NCBI GenBank assembly: GCA_036365145.1
Contig: JAEOAD010000030.1
Location: 9,820,001 to 9,884,000, forward strand
Origin: Orientallactaga sibirica
Taxonomy: Eukaryota; Chordata; Mammalia; Rodentia; Dipodidae
Length of the DNA: 64,000 bases
Direction: 5' to 3'
The position numbers and the translations under genes were made by a program. Each line of letters opens with the position of its first letter. Position 1 is the stretch's first letter. This document shows positions 43,621 to 55,621 of the stretch, in pieces. The notes below the pieces were generated by a model. That model was not told the origin of the DNA, made no database searches, and was given only the letters and a program-made list of their open reading frames with translations.

Positions 43621-43850
43621 ATCGTTTTTGTTATTTATTTACAAGGGACTAACATATATATATGTACATACAGAGAGAGAGAGAGCAGAGAGAGAGAATA
43701 CAAACCAGTACACCAGGGCATTTTGCCACTGCAGACAAACTCTAGACACATGTGCTTTCTTGGGCATCTGGCTTTATTTGGGTACTGGGGAATTTGGCTG
43801 TCATGCTTTTCAAGCAAGTGCCTTTAACCACTGAGCTACCTCTTCAGCCC
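43621..43850 (-). mobile_element. DIP-like SINE
   Basis: Reverse copy with a TATTTATTTACAAGG tail and an AT/GA-rich spacer. The body CACTGCAGACAAACTCTAG and the head end CTGAGCTACCTCTTCAGCCC. Part of the B-box segment is deleted (GGGGAATTTGGCTG). Confidence 0.88.
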
Positions 43851-44218
43851 TAATATCCTATATTTTAAAAATACTTTTAAATTCTAAATTTTAATGGTGT
43901 TAAGTTGTATTTTGTTGCATATCAGTAGTCTCTTAATGATGAACAATTTTCTAGTCACTCCTTGTCTTTAGTGATATTAACAGTTTTGATTATGACATGC
44001 CAGTTTTGTGGAATGTTCCTTAACTTGCAGTTGTGTGCTTATTTCATGATTAGGCTTAAAATAAATACTTTTTATAGGAGTACTGCAAAGACTGTTGTGT
44101 TGTTTCCAGTGCACAGCATTAGGTAGCTTAGGCAGCTCTTTGTTTTGTGAATGATAACAGAGTTTGGACATTTGGATATCATGCTTTTGGCATGGTTTCT
44201 CCATTGTCTTTCCTTTTG
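43851..44218. other. Unique sequence
   Basis: No recognised feature. Confidence 0.4.
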
Positions 44219-44424
44219 TTTATTATTTGTTTATTTATTTGCAAGTGACAAAACAAGAAAGAGGCAGATAGATAGAGAGAGAATGGTCGCACCAGGGCCT
44301 CCAGCCATTGCAAACAAACTCCAGATGCATGCGCCACCTTGTGCATCTGGCTTACGTGGGTCCTGGGGAATCAAGCCTCAAATCAGGGTCCTTAGGCTTC
44401 ACAGGCAAGCCATCTCTCCAGGCC
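44219..44424 (-). mobile_element. DIP-like SINE, head deleted
   Basis: Reverse copy with a well-kept body (CCAGCCATTGCAAACAAACT; GGCTTACGTGGGTCCTGGGG). About 15-20 nt of the head are missing between CAGGCAAG and CCATCTCTCCAGG. Confidence 0.93.
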
Positions 44425-44521
44425 CTGTCTTTCCTTTTGTAATTAAAAAAGTAATCTGTTGGTTTTGGGGCTACAGGAATAGCTTGTTCTCTAACAACCT
44501 TTCACCATAGGCTTTTAAATA

Positions 44522-44731
44522 TATATTATTTATTTATTTAAGAGAGAGAGGAAGAGGCAGATAGAAAGAAAGAGAGAGTGGGCATGCCAGGACCTCTGGT
44601 CACTGCAAATGAACTCCAGACGCATGTGCCTCCTTGTGCATCTGGCTTACGTGGGTCCCAGGGAATGAAACCAGGGTCCTTAGGTTTCACAGGCAAATGC
44701 CTTAACTGCCAAGCCATTTCCCCAGACCAAC
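44522..44731 (-). mobile_element. DIP-like SINE
   Basis: Reverse full-length copy 100 bases beyond the previous one (GTCACTGCAAATGAACTCC to GCCAAGCCATTTCCCCAG). Same orientation but distinct divergence, so it is a separate insertion. Confidence 0.93.
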
Positions 44732-45929
44732 CATAGGCTTTTATTATGCATCAATAATTTTAATTCTATAGTTTCATCTAAAGTTGTGAGTTGGCATTGT
44801 TTTTTTTTAAGTACTGTCCCGTTCTATATATCTTGTAATATTTTATTTTTTATCACAGTGGAGTTTTGGTTCTTTTTATTTCAGTGGATTAAGATCAACT
44901 TATTCAAGATTTATCTCTAGAAACTTTCACGTTTTGTCATGCTTTTTGTTATATACTGCTCCAAGTTCACTTAATGATTTTTCTCAGGTATTTCTCAAAA
45001 CACCTGACCCCTGGTATCTTTCAGTAGAGAGTGGTGTTTAGAATGCTAGATGCTGAATGCTAGATGCTGAATGCTAGCACTCCTTGCACTGGAGTAGCAT
45101 TGCTTCCAGAGCCTTTCAGTGGCTAGAGCTGGTTAGACACAAGTGGGTGCACACATCTGTCCTTAGGATATGCATTTGAAGCTGGATTCCATAGGGCTCT
45201 TCTTCTAATCTGTATTTGTATCTTCGTTCTCCCACAGATATTTACAAATTTTCTCAGTCTCATCATACACACTGAATTATTTCAGCATCCTCCACCCACA
45301 CCATCGTCCATGGTTGATATCTCCTCTTGTATGTATATTTAAAGTTCTTTTCACGCTTCATTCAGCTACCTCTCTCATCCATCTGTTCTTCCAGATCCCT
45401 GAGGTGTTTTCTTTTGACGGTTTTATCTGTTTTCATGTTCCCTCTTCTTTTCCTTTTTAAGAAAAATCACGCTTACTGTAATTTTGGTGGGAGTTGGGAG
45501 GTACTGTTGGCACTCTGACAGCCTAGTTGTTCTATCTGTTGCTTAGATGAGTGAGAAGACACGGTCAGGAAGCAAACACTGAATACCTTTGATACCCAAG
45601 ACAGCTCTGCCAATCATCTCTGCCTCACTTTCTCTAGCCCGTATTCCTAGCATAGCAATGTAGATCCCCCTGCACAGTTCCCTGGAAATTTCTGCTCTTA
45701 ACTGTGTCCATGGGGACAACTTCTTTCAGATGTACTTGGAAGTAGAACTGAATGTTTAGGATGTGGGCAGAATGCAAAGAATATAGCCAGCCTATCTGAT
45801 TTTATATTTGTTTTGTGCTTGAGGACTACATGTTACAAATCAGGCAATTCTGGGATATTTCAATGTGAGAAAAATTAGTAGACTAATCTGGGAGAAAGCA
45901 GAAGCCAAGCCACCTTTCCTAACCTTGAG
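44732..45929. other. Unique sequence with a 14-bp minisatellite
   Basis: 1.2 kb, repeat-free except for 2.6 copies of GAATGCTAGATGCT at 45041-45077. The frame at 45327-45518 has no support. Confidence 0.5.
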
Positions 45930-46222
45930 AGAGAGAGAGAGTGTTCAGGTGTGCACATGCATTTGGAAGGCAGAGGACAGCCTTGGGTGTTGTTCTTCAA
46001 GCTCCACCTACCATTTTTGAGATAGGATCTCTCAATAGCTTGAAACTTAGGTTGGCTGTGCTGGCTGGCCAGTGAATCTCAGAGATCTGCCTATCTCTAT
46101 CTCTCTACTTCTGCTATCACAAGCATACACCACCATACCTGGCTTTTTTTTTCCATGTCTTATCTTGTCAAACTCAGGTCTTTGTGCTTGCAAAGCACTT
46201 TACTTACTGATATATCTCAGCC
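45930..46222 (-). mobile_element. B4-like composite SINE
   Basis: Reverse: GGAAGGCAGAGGACAGCCTTG, then TTGAGATAGGATCTCTCAATAG (B1-like) and CACCACCATACCTGGC, then TCAAACTCAGGTCTTTGTGC and a head ending ATATATCTCAGCCCC. Confidence 0.7.
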
Positions 46223-46876
46223 CCTACCCTGCTTTACATATCTTGTTATCCACACAGATCTCCCCTGTTCGCTATAATACTTGTACCTTCAAAACTTTGA
46301 TGGTTGTTATCTCTGCTTTATGTTGGACATAGTTTCAAATTATAATTTTCTTTCTGTTCTACTTAGTATTTATGTGACTAGCTGAACTACCCTGAGAAAT
46401 ATTTACTTTCAAATTCTAAGAAATGCCTTTGGTATCTATCATTTCCAGTACTAAAGATTTAACAAAGGGTAGAGAAGAAATTTTCACAAAGGTGATCTAG
46501 GTGAGGCTGCCATCATACTTGGAACTGTTTGGGATGTGTAATTTATTTCTCTGTGATTGATAAGCAAAAGCTTGCATTTTCTTTCCATTGTTTTTCAGCT
46601 GCAAGGTTGCAGTCTGTCTTTAGCCGTGCTACATTTTGGTGGTTAAATCTACAATGTATGGCTATTGCCAGGCATAATTTCTGCCAGAAACCTCTTTAGG
46701 CACTTGACATATTGGCAGTTTTTACAGAATCTTTTCTGTGTGCTTTATTTTTTTTACTCTGCTTGCATTGTGGAATTCTGGGTAAAATTGCTTTAAATCA
46801 GAATCATGTTAAATGAAAATATTTAAAAGAACATTTTGACCAACAGTAATGTGAATATTGCAACATAAATAATCTA

Positions 46877-46889
46877 TGCCAATTTGGCA
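46877..46889. promoter_or_regulatory. NFI-like palindrome
   Basis: TGCCAATTTGGCA is a perfect inverted repeat of 6-bp arms around one T. It contains GCCAA and TTGGC half-sites as bound by NFI proteins, but with non-standard spacing (outward rather than TTGGC-N5-GCCAA). Confidence 0.3.
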
Positions 46890-47004
46890 TATAGATTTCT
46901 AAACAGGAAGAACATCTTTAGCGATGTTGATGATTTGGTTTTGCTTTGCTGCAGATTAGGTTTAGCGACAAATTCCATCTGGCTACAGCTACAACATGCA
47001 GTCT

Positions 47005-47350
47005 CTCCATTGATTGGTTATATTGGGACTTCATGGGAGTGTCCTTCGAATAGCTTTTCCCAGCATTTTTTAAAGCTCCATTGAAAAAGGGGGTCGGAGA
47101 GAAAAGAGAAAAAAAGACCCTGCATTGTTTCAATTTGCTTCCAACATGCAAAACATAGTTCTAAATTTTTAATTAGCTAAGTGAGTGGTGAAAAGGAAAA
47201 GTAATATAACAAGCCTCGGTGAGCAGCTGGGATGTGTTGCCATGACGACAAGTTCAGCAGGCTGCCAGCGAGCATGGCAATGGGTAATATTGGGAGAAGG
47301 CTTTGAAACAGTGCCTGCTAGCCACAATGTGATTGGTCACGCCTCTGTTG
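47005..47350. promoter_or_regulatory. Candidate enhancer or promoter core
   Basis: Four inverted CCAAT motifs (ATTGG at 47013, 47022, 47289, 47332). An RFX-like site GTTGCCATGACGAC (47236-47249) overlaps a CRE-like TGACG. An opposite half-site CATGGCAAT lies at 47273-47281, an E-box CAGCTG at 47224-47229, and a homeodomain-type TTAATTAGC near 47169-47177. The 47210-47350 part is GC-richer and holds CpGs amid AT-rich DNA. Grouping is suggestive, but each motif alone is common. No TATA box or first exon is obvious. Confidence 0.4.
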
Positions 47351-50207
47351 TCTTTGTGTGAACCAGTGAATGCTGGGTAAGACCTAGAGTGAATGCTCAG
47401 CTTGTCTCAAGGCTGCAATGAGGTAATGCTTCTGAATCTTTGGGGATTATGAGCTCCTGTCTCCAAAAGACTGCAGTCTAGAGTGTTTTGATTCCTATTT
47501 GCATTAATTGCTGACTATAATATGGAAGGAAGTTTTACAGCTGCCTTTATTCATCCTTTTCTATGTGCATGTATATATTATAGATAACACATGTGGACGT
47601 GGCAGATAGAATGTCAAGCGTGTTCTAAAAAAAGAGATAACCCTGCACATTAGTCATTCTGCATAGATTCAACATTCCATTTGATTTCTGGCATCAGTGG
47701 CAGGATCTCTTGATGGATAGATGATATATTAAAGTGCTTTTGTGTTGGGTAAGCAAATTCATCCTTTCTAGAGAATATTTTGTCATTGATTACCTTTTAA
47801 AGTCTTTTATATGTATTTATGGTAGACATGAAGGTGATTAGACAAAGTGTCAGATTTGCTTGATCAGTAGGTTAAGCATTTTTGATTACTGGAAATTGGC
47901 CAGTTTTTATCCCAATATTGATCTTATTGGATCTTTCATTAACTGAACATAGTATCTGACTGCTTCAAAATTATCTGCTGAATAATGCTTTAACAGTTTG
48001 AAACTTGAATCTGTGAAGAAAAGCTGTGTTCCTAAATCAAAGAGCTATAGATGTTGATGGTGCTTTGTGAAACAAATAACTAACTCAAAGTGCTGATGTG
48101 GCAGACACATGATCCAAACCCCTAAGTCCTAACCCTAGTTCTCTGTGACATGGTGACTTGTGTCCTCTCTAGGGTTTGGCTGGGTGATTATAGAGTGTTG
48201 GATCATATTAAAAAGCATGGCCCTATAATGGGTAGGGAAGTATCTCCAAAGGTGGTATACCTAACTAGGGGAGAAACTGCTTGGTCAATCCCATTCTTCC
48301 TATCACAAATGCGAAGTATGTTGAGCTAGCTTTAGGGTTGAGTTCCCCGCACTGTCATATTGCCATCCTACTGTTGCATTTACCTTGCAAACAGTTGATA
48401 AAAGCTTATAACCATTTAAATGTATCAACAACAACAACAAAACCCACCTCAAACAACAAGGAATAGCTTTTACTATGGCTGCAGAGTACATGGAACCTCA
48501 TCAGTAACCTTGCTTTATTTGAGGTTAGACCATAAGTATGTTGTTGAAACTGGTTGATTGTCTAGCCTGATCATAAGTACTCATGAAATTCAAGGCCATG
48601 TAGCCAGAGTCAGTAGCCAGTCTTATTGAACACCACATTTTCTCTACTCTTTTAAAGAATTTAAAGCATGGTTTATTTTCTAACTCTGTTTATATGTCTT
48701 TGTAAAAATAGACCTTACTAAAGCCAAGTAAATAGGATAGTGTGTTTAGCTTTTGTATAATCAATTCAAAATACTGTGGCAAGTGTAGGATCTTGGATTG
48801 TGACTTTCTCTAACATGTTGATTCTGTTCAAAGGCCCAGATTCCAAAGGCAGACAGTCTGTGCTTAGACCATGAGTAGGGAGACACTTGAAATAGGCAGA
48901 CTGGAGTCCTTTGTCTAAAACAAAGCAGGATGTAGTGACCTAGTGGAGAAAAATCCACCTGTTGAAAAGACTGGCACTTTTCATTGTAAACATTTTAGTG
49001 TTCCGTTACTTTACTTTGTCTGGAAAGAGGATAATTGTGGAATTTCAAATTTCAAGCATGCTTTGCTAACTCAGATAATTTTGAGGTTCATTAGTGATTC
49101 AACATTTATATAAGATCGAATCCTGTGTAATGACTCTAGTTGTTTTAAGCAAGATTTTTTTAGTTTCAATGTCTTGCAGGCTTTGCAGTTTCCTTCCTTT
49201 GAAGTTGAAAAGTCTTAATCTATTTATCATTATAGAAATGCTTGTTTTGTGTACTATAGGCAACTTGTTTTCCTTATTCAAGTCATACCATTTAAATTTT
49301 TATATATATAGACTTTATATTGATTCAGTGGATCCAGTGTGATTTATCAAAATCTTCATTATTTAGGCCTCTTAGCACATTTAACACAAGCAAAAGTATC
49401 ATGCTAAAGATGAAGTAAAATGAAATGAAGGAAACATTTTTTTCATATTCTGCATTTCACAGTTTTTTTACCATTTTTAAAACTCTCTGCAAGAGAAGCA
49501 GTGCAAGTTCCAACTAGTAGGAGTCATTATGCCCTGTGATAGGTTCCACAATAAAAGGCATGATTGATGGGAAGCCTGGTGCCTAGGGATTAATCGTAGA
49601 TGCAGTATTGTTTCATCACTAACATTATCAATGAAGCCAGTAGCTTAGCAAAAGGCTTTGCTCATAAATAATGTATTGCTGCTGTAAAATTTCCCCAAAC
49701 ATGATCCTTTGTGAATGTAAAAAGGATTGTGATGGTACATAATTTGAGGCTTTCACAAATACTTTTCTATAAAAATTTGCCCTTTACAAACATATCTTAA
49801 GCCAATCATGTTTACAGAAGTAAACACTAGTTTCAGAAAGTTTTTGTAGGAAAAGCAAAACTTTAAGTGAAGACTAAAAGTAGGGAATCTACAAGGTAGA
49901 ATGACAAGAGTATTAAGGCTTTGGAGTTAGATAAAAACCTTAATTCTTCTACTATTCTTCAATGTAAGGTTGTACACTTATCACAGTGTAGTGGCTTTTG
50001 GTCACTTATGTTGTTAAATTGATACTTTACCATGATAGACTGGTCATCACTCAAGGTATAGATGAGGAGAATGGACCCGTATGCTTACCTGGGTAAAGAC
50101 CTAGGGGGAGTTCTTTCGTGTGGAACTTCTATTATGACATCCAAGGGTCACATTTATAAAATACCCAGCTTCATTCATAAAATACCACTAAAATAAATTC
50201 TTGATTG

Positions 50208-50322
50208 CTTATTTTTTTGAGACAGAATCTTACTGTGTAGCCCAGGCCAGTCTTAACCTTGTGATCTTCCTGCCTTAGTCTTCCAAATACTTGCGTTATA
50301 GGCCTATGCCACTATGTCTGGA
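50208..50322 (-). mobile_element. Old B1-like SINE
   Basis: TTTTTTTGAGACAGAATCTTAC, TGTGTAGCCCAGGCCAGTC and CCACTATGTCTGGAC in reverse B1 order, diverged. Confidence 0.75.
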
Positions 50323-50377
50323 CAAAATAATTGTTTTATTGAGAACTTTAATATATGAACATATGGTAATTTGAATA

Positions 50378-50560
50378 TTTTTTTATTTATTTATTTGAGA
50401 GACAGAGGCAGCACCAAGACCTCTAGTAACTGCAAATGAACTATAGACATATGTACCACTTTGTACATGAAACTTTATTTACATGGGTACTGGGGAATTG
50501 AACCTAGGTCCTTTGGCTTTGCAGGCAAGCACCTTAACCCCTAAATCATCTCTCTAGCTC
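50378..50560 (-). mobile_element. DIP-like SINE
   Basis: Reverse copy (TTTTTTATTTATTTATTTGAG tail, GGGGAATTGAACCTAGG, CTAAATCATCTCTCTAGCTCC). The GA segment is very short. Confidence 0.9.
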
Positions 50561-51446
50561 CATACAGTAATTTGAACATGTTCCTGTTCCTTTATCCTTT
50601 TTTGTCTCCATTCCCCCATCATCCCCTGAGGACCCTTCTCTTTCAAGGTAGTCCTTAATCTGTTTTGTTGGGTCATCCTTTTGGACAAAATAAGTTTGAG
50701 TGGGTTTATTTCATCCATATTAAAATATTTCCAATAAAATAAAAACAAACCTTTATATTATGCTAACTCAGAATTTTAATAACTGAAATAGGGGCTAGTT
50801 TGAAATTTATGTCTATCTTATTCGTGAAGAAAGGATTCTCTCTTGAGTTGCTTAGACAAGCACATCAGGGAGGGAGTGTTGCTATACAGAATAAATTTTT
50901 CAAACGGGCTGCTAAATTAATATTCAAATGTAATATTTAGAGAGGACTAATTTTCAGATTTTTGACATAGACTGTCCCTTAATATGGTATATTTTACTCT
51001 CTTCTGTAGTTTTACTATGTCAAATACTCCCATATTTGGAGCAGGTATTGTTTAGGTTTGAGATGTGTGTGTGTGTGTGTTTATAGTGACATCGTACAGA
51101 TTGCATAATGCCTTTCTGGCAGATGCAGTCTTTATCAGTGATACATTTCTCAGCTTCCTTGAGCTGGAAGTTGGTTCTTTGTAAGTAGACAGCACTGTGT
51201 CTCTTCCTTTTGTCCTCCAAGGACTGAAACCAACACTGAAACATAAAACACATTTTGATACACATAGCTTGTTTTATATAAAAAGGGTATTCTCAGACAT
51301 AGAAAATGGATTTTACATAATCTTAGACAAGTTGTCTGTTGAATTTTCTTATCACCAAATAAGTTATTCATCTTGATCCATTCCCTGTTTTGATCAACCT
51401 AACATTTTGTAATCTTGAAATTAGAAATTGCAATAAAAAAGAAAAT
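50561..51446. other. Unique sequence
   Basis: No recognised repeat except a short (TG)9 near 51064-51080. Confidence 0.4.
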
Positions 51447-51613
51447 GCTGGGCTGAAGAGATGGCTCATCAGTTAAAGTACTTGCTTACAAAGTCTTATG
51501 GCCCAGGTTCAGTTCCCCAGTGCCCACATCAAGCCATATGCACAAAATGGTGCATGCATCTGGAATTCATTCCCAGTGGCAGGAAACCCATACTAACTCT
51601 TTGTCTGCCTCTT

Positions 51614-51652
<39 letters not shown>

Positions 51653-51705
51653 GTATCTATCTCAGATAAAAAAAATATATATATATATATATATTTAAAA
51701 ATACA
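51447..51705 (+). mobile_element. DIP-like SINE with (TGTC)n(TC)n(AT)n
   Basis: Forward copy: GGGCTGAAGAGATGGCTCATC head, CCAGGTTCAGTTCCCC B box, body, then (TGTC)n at 51614-51633, (TC)n at 51632-51652 and (AT)n at 51677-51694 in the tail. Confidence 0.92.
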
Positions 51706-52198
51706 AAAAATGCTATGTTTGAATTTAAATCAAAACAATTATGCTGTGTATCTATGCATTTCACCACTCTTTATGCCTGTATGTTCAGCATGTTCTTGGT
51801 GATAGAGGATGTGGAAAGCAGGGCATATTTGGGGGATATTGGACAGCATCCTATTTGAGTTCTGGATGTGTGTGCCCTTTATTTTATTTTATTTTTTTGG
51901 ATACTAGAATAAATAATTTAGATTGTTTAAAATCAGAATTATACCTACATCACAGGGTGCCTGCCATGTGATAGCTACTCAGGCAATATTAGTGTCTATT
52001 TTAATTTCATTGCTAAAGTGAACAAATTCTTTTAGCCTTAAAGGGATATCTTTCCTAATGTATAAGGAGAAATAATATTTGTTCTTTACTTTGGTAAGTT
52101 GCTCTAGAGGAATATCATTCTGATATGATTGGAACATTTTGTCATCTTTTCTCATGTAATGGCCATGGTTTTATCAGTTCAAAATTAAGGTTATAAAT
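51706..52198. other. Unique sequence
   Basis: No recognised repeat or gene. Confidence 0.4.
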
Positions 52199-52312
52199 GG
52201 AGCATAGTGGCACATGCCCATAATCTTAGCACTTGGGAGGCTGAGGCAATAGGATTATGAGTTGGAGGCCAGCCTGGGCTATAGAGTGAATCCTTGTTTT
52301 CAAAAAAAAAAA
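52199..52312 (+). mobile_element. B1 SINE, older subtype
   Basis: Forward B1 with GCACTTGGGAGGCTGAGGC and GGAGGCCAGCCTGGGCTATAG, closer to the common murid/old B1 than to the abundant local subtype. Confidence 0.88.
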
Positions 52313-52365
52313 AAATCAAATAAAAGATGTAGTTGGTATCAGTGTATTTAGAACCCTGGAGGTTT

Positions 52366-52582
52366 TTTTTTTTTAATTTATTTTAATTTACTTATTTACT
52401 AGAGACAGAGAGAGTGAGGGAGAGAGATAGAATGGCTGCGCCAGGGCCTCCAGCCACTGCAAAGAACTCCAAATGCATGGGCCACCTCATGCATCTGGCT
52501 TACGTGGGTCCTGGAGAATCGAACTTGGATCCTTAGACTGTGCAGGCAAGAGCCTTAACTGCTAAGCCATCTCTCCAGCCCA
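52366..52582 (-). mobile_element. DIP-like SINE
   Basis: Reverse full-length copy. Target duplication AGAAYCCTGGAGGTTT (one mismatch, 16 bp) at 52350-52365 and 52583-52598. Confidence 0.96.
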
Positions 52583-52769
52583 AGAATCCTGGAGGTTTGC
52601 CAGCATAAAGCCAGCAGAGGTAAGAAAGGAGCATTGGAATGGGTGCAGATTCTGGCCATTACACCTGGGATCTATGGAGGAGATTAGCATGTGCTTTTCT
52701 TAGAAAAGAGGAGGCCCAAGGTTGTAGCCCTTGCAAACTGCTCTTTTTGGTGTGTATGGGGGGTATGTA

Positions 52770-53089
52770 TGCAGATATATATGTAAATTCATATGTATGT
52801 GGATACACATGTATTCACATGTATACACGTGTGTGGAGGTCAAAGGTCCATGTTGGTTGTCTTTCTTTTCTTACTTTAGGGGATTCTTGCTGAATCTGGA
52901 GCTTACTAATTTGGCCAGATGAACTAGCCAGCAAACCCTAGGGTTCCTCTTGTCTCTGCCTTTATAGCTGTGGGATTACAACCATATGCCCACCACACCC
53001 AGCTTATAAGTGGGTGCTAGGGTCCAAACTCAGATCCTCATGCTTGTGCAGCAAGCACTTTACCCATTTGAGCCATCTCTCCAGCCTGT
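52770..53089 (-). mobile_element. B4-like composite SINE
   Basis: Reverse: GTGTGTGGAGGTCAAAGGTCC, the B1-like GCTGTGGGATTACAACCATATG and CCACACCCAGC, then GGGTCCAAACTCAGATCC and the head TGAGCCATCTCTCCAGCC. The low-coordinate part is an ATATGTATGTG/ACACATGTAT run. Confidence 0.72.
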
Positions 53090-53689
53090 AACTTACTCCT
53101 TTTTAGTGACAGTCTTAGTAAACAGTTACAGAAAGATCAAACTCAGACCCAAGATTTGAGTTGAGAATCTCAATTTTCTTTCAGTAAGTTACAGATGATG
53201 GATTTTCCCAAAGAGACGGATGTCACCTGTTTGGAAATCAAAAGTCAAAGCTGAAAAGAACCATGATCATTTTCCTTGGTTCTTCTGCATTAGATTGGCA
53301 GGATGATGGCGATGAGTACTTCAAGTTCCCTGAAGCCTTTCTGTGTCATCACGGACTCAGGACAAGCCACACATTCCCTCTAACTGGCCAGGAATGCAAA
53401 AGTTTATGGAAGACTATGGTAAAGAGAGAAAGACAGTGAACCCTCAAAACATACTCCTAAAGTTAAAAATAGTAGTTATTCATCTTCAACAACAAGTTCA
53501 AATAATTTCCTCACTAGAAGAAATGACTTAGGGCATGCAGAAAATGTAACTTAATCTCTTAGGTACTTTTGTGGACTGTTTACACAATCAACTTGTTCTT
53601 TGTCAATGTCTGCTTAAGAACCTGTTTCCTTGTTATAACTCCATCAGTGCCATAGCAATGCGATTACTGCCATTACACTGTTGATCATA
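53090..53689. other. Unique sequence
   Basis: No recognised repeat. The 62-codon frame at 53343-53531 is unsupported. Confidence 0.4.
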
Positions 53690-53870
53690 TTTGACCAGTT
53701 AATGAAGTTGGGCAAGCTACCCAGCTTTCCCAGATTTCATCCAAACATGGAGCTGGTAGAATCAACTTCATAAGGTTTTTGTGAGTAATAAATGGTATGT
53801 GCAAAGCCTCTTGCATAATGCTTGGTTTACACTGGCGCTCAATAAAGGACAGTTGTTGTTAACAAGAGAA
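53690..53870 (+). mobile_element. MIR SINE
   Basis: GTTGGGCAAGCTACCCAGC, AGGTTTTTGTGAGTAATAAATG, GCAAAGCCTCTTGCATAATGC and GGCGCTCAATAAAGGACAG follow MIR order through to its 3' end. Confidence 0.7.
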
Positions 53871-54292
53871 AGGAAGGGAGAAATAATGGAGGTCTTGAGT
53901 AGTGAAATAAAGATGGTAAGAGAGGGTAAATGTACTTTGGGTCTTAAACTATAAAGAAAGGACTAGGAACTTACACTGTCCACCCAATGGTAGTGCCCAT
54001 ACCTGACAGTTATGTGCTTGGGATTCGAGATGCACCCAAATTAGTTGCCGTGCTATATGTGCCAATTGTTTTGTTTTATTTTAACTTCCTGAAATGAGAA
54101 ATGGTTAAAATTGTACATGTGGTGGGTATGGAGATGTGAGGAAGGAAAGTAGTTAGAACACTGTGTTGATTCTAAATGTCATCCATCTTGGTTTAGGAAA
54201 ATATGTGCTAAAATGTATGAAAACATTAAAACTTATAAACCAATGATATCACAATTCTAACATTCAAAGAAGATTGTGAAAGTGTATTTTTA
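53871..54292. other. Unique sequence
   Basis: No recognised repeat. Confidence 0.35.
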
Positions 54293-55412
54293 TTTTTTTG
54301 TTTTATAATTTTTATTGATAACTTCTTAATTGTAGACAATATCCCATGGTAGGTCACTCCCTTCCTCCACTTTCCACTTTGAAACTCCACTCTCCATCAT
54401 ATCCCCCCTCCTACTCTCAAATCAAAAGACTTTCTTTTCATTTTAATGTCATCATCTTTTCCTCCTATTAGGATGGTCTTGTGTAGGTAGTGTCAGGCAC
54501 TGTGACACTGTGAGGTCGTGGATATCCAGACCATTTTGTGTCTGGAGGAGCACATTGTAAGGAGTCTTCACCTTCCTTAAGCTCTTACATTCTTTCTGCC
54601 CCCTCTTCCACAATGGACCCTGAACCTTGGAATGTGTGTTAGAGATATTTCAGTGCTGAGCACTCCTCCTGTGTCCCTTCTTCTCAGCACCATGGTGCCT
54701 TCTCAGTCATCCCAAGGTCACCACCATCTGAAAAGAGAAGCTTTTTTAACCAAAAGTGAAAGTAGCATTAATATATGGGTATGAACATTAAGAAAATGCT
54801 TACTGGGCAGTTTGGTGAGCATAGTATATATATTTAGCCAGACACCAGCAGATGTTATATCCTTAGGGCTCATGACTATCCCTGTTGTAAACCTGTCTAA
54901 ACCTGTTGTAGGTTTTCAGTATCAAGGATATATTCCCTCCCATGAAGCGGGCCTCCAGTCCAATTAGAAAGCAGTTGGTTTCCCCCATAACAGAAATGCC
55001 ACAATTGTACCCACTGCCTCATTTGGCCTGGCTGGCCAAATTTAAAGCTTGCAGTGTCCACTGTTGAGTATCTTCACTGGTGTTTTCTCTCTCACACATT
55101 GAACTGCATGCAGCATAGCTTTTTCTACCTTTTGTCAGCTGTCCACATGGAGGAGGCTTTCAGCTCAGCTCCAGCAGGATTTCTCAGTGACCTTGCAGCC
55201 CAAGTATGTGGAATCTTCATCAATACAGTCTTACCATCTATTCCTGGTGGGAAACCAAGGCCCTTGGCAATGGCCTATAATGTTTTGGGTTATCTGTGAC
55301 TACCCTGGCCAACAACTCACTGGAAGGTATCCTATCCCTGGCACTGAAAATTTTCTATTAACAATCTATTGCTTCTGAGTGTTCCATTGTCCAGAAAAAT
55401 AGGTTAACTCTT
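54293..55412 (-). mobile_element. L1 3' UTR fragment (nested cluster, piece 1)
   Basis: Begins TTTTTATTGATAACTTCTTAA and runs through the complete 3' UTR order to CTATTGCTTCTGAGTGTTCC and AAAAATAGGTTAAC, where a SINE interrupts. More diverged than the 32-kb copy. Confidence 0.88.
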
Positions 55413-55621
55413 CCCAATAATTTATTTGCAAGCACAGAAAGAAATACAGAGAAGAGAGACAGACAGAATGGGCATGCCAGGGTTTCTAACCACTGCAAAC
55501 AAACTCTAAATCCATGTGCCATCTTGTGCATCTGGCTGTATGGGAGCACTGGGGAATTGAACTTGGGTTTATAGGCTTTACAGGCAAGCTCCTTAATGAC
55601 TTAGTCATCTCTCCAGCCCTC
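55413..55621 (-). mobile_element. DIP-like SINE at the junction of two L1 pieces
   Basis: Reverse copy (CAATAATTTATTTGCAAGCAC tail; GGGGAATTGAACTTGGG; AGTCATCTCTCCAGCCC). Confidence 0.93.

Larger units (their letters stand above)
46223..50207. other. 4-kb repeat-free island
   Basis: The longest stretch in the window in which I recognise no SINE, L1, LTR or long microsatellite. No coding frame is convincing (the longest is 82 codons, at 49094-49342, without domain). The segments around 46860-47420 and 49480-49860 look least random in base composition and motif content. This is the pattern of selectively constrained noncoding DNA, but the constraint itself cannot be seen from one sequence. Confidence 0.55.

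Noticed and set aside
47221..47350. MHC class II-type S-X-Y promoter module
   Set aside because: X-box-like and CCAAT boxes are present, but the order, orientation and 40-bp gap to the nearest CCAAT box do not fit the strict spacing of that module.
50561..50760. Pyrimidine-rich stretch resembling an L1 3' UTR
   Set aside because: Composition is similar, but the ordered landmarks of the local L1 3' UTR are absent.
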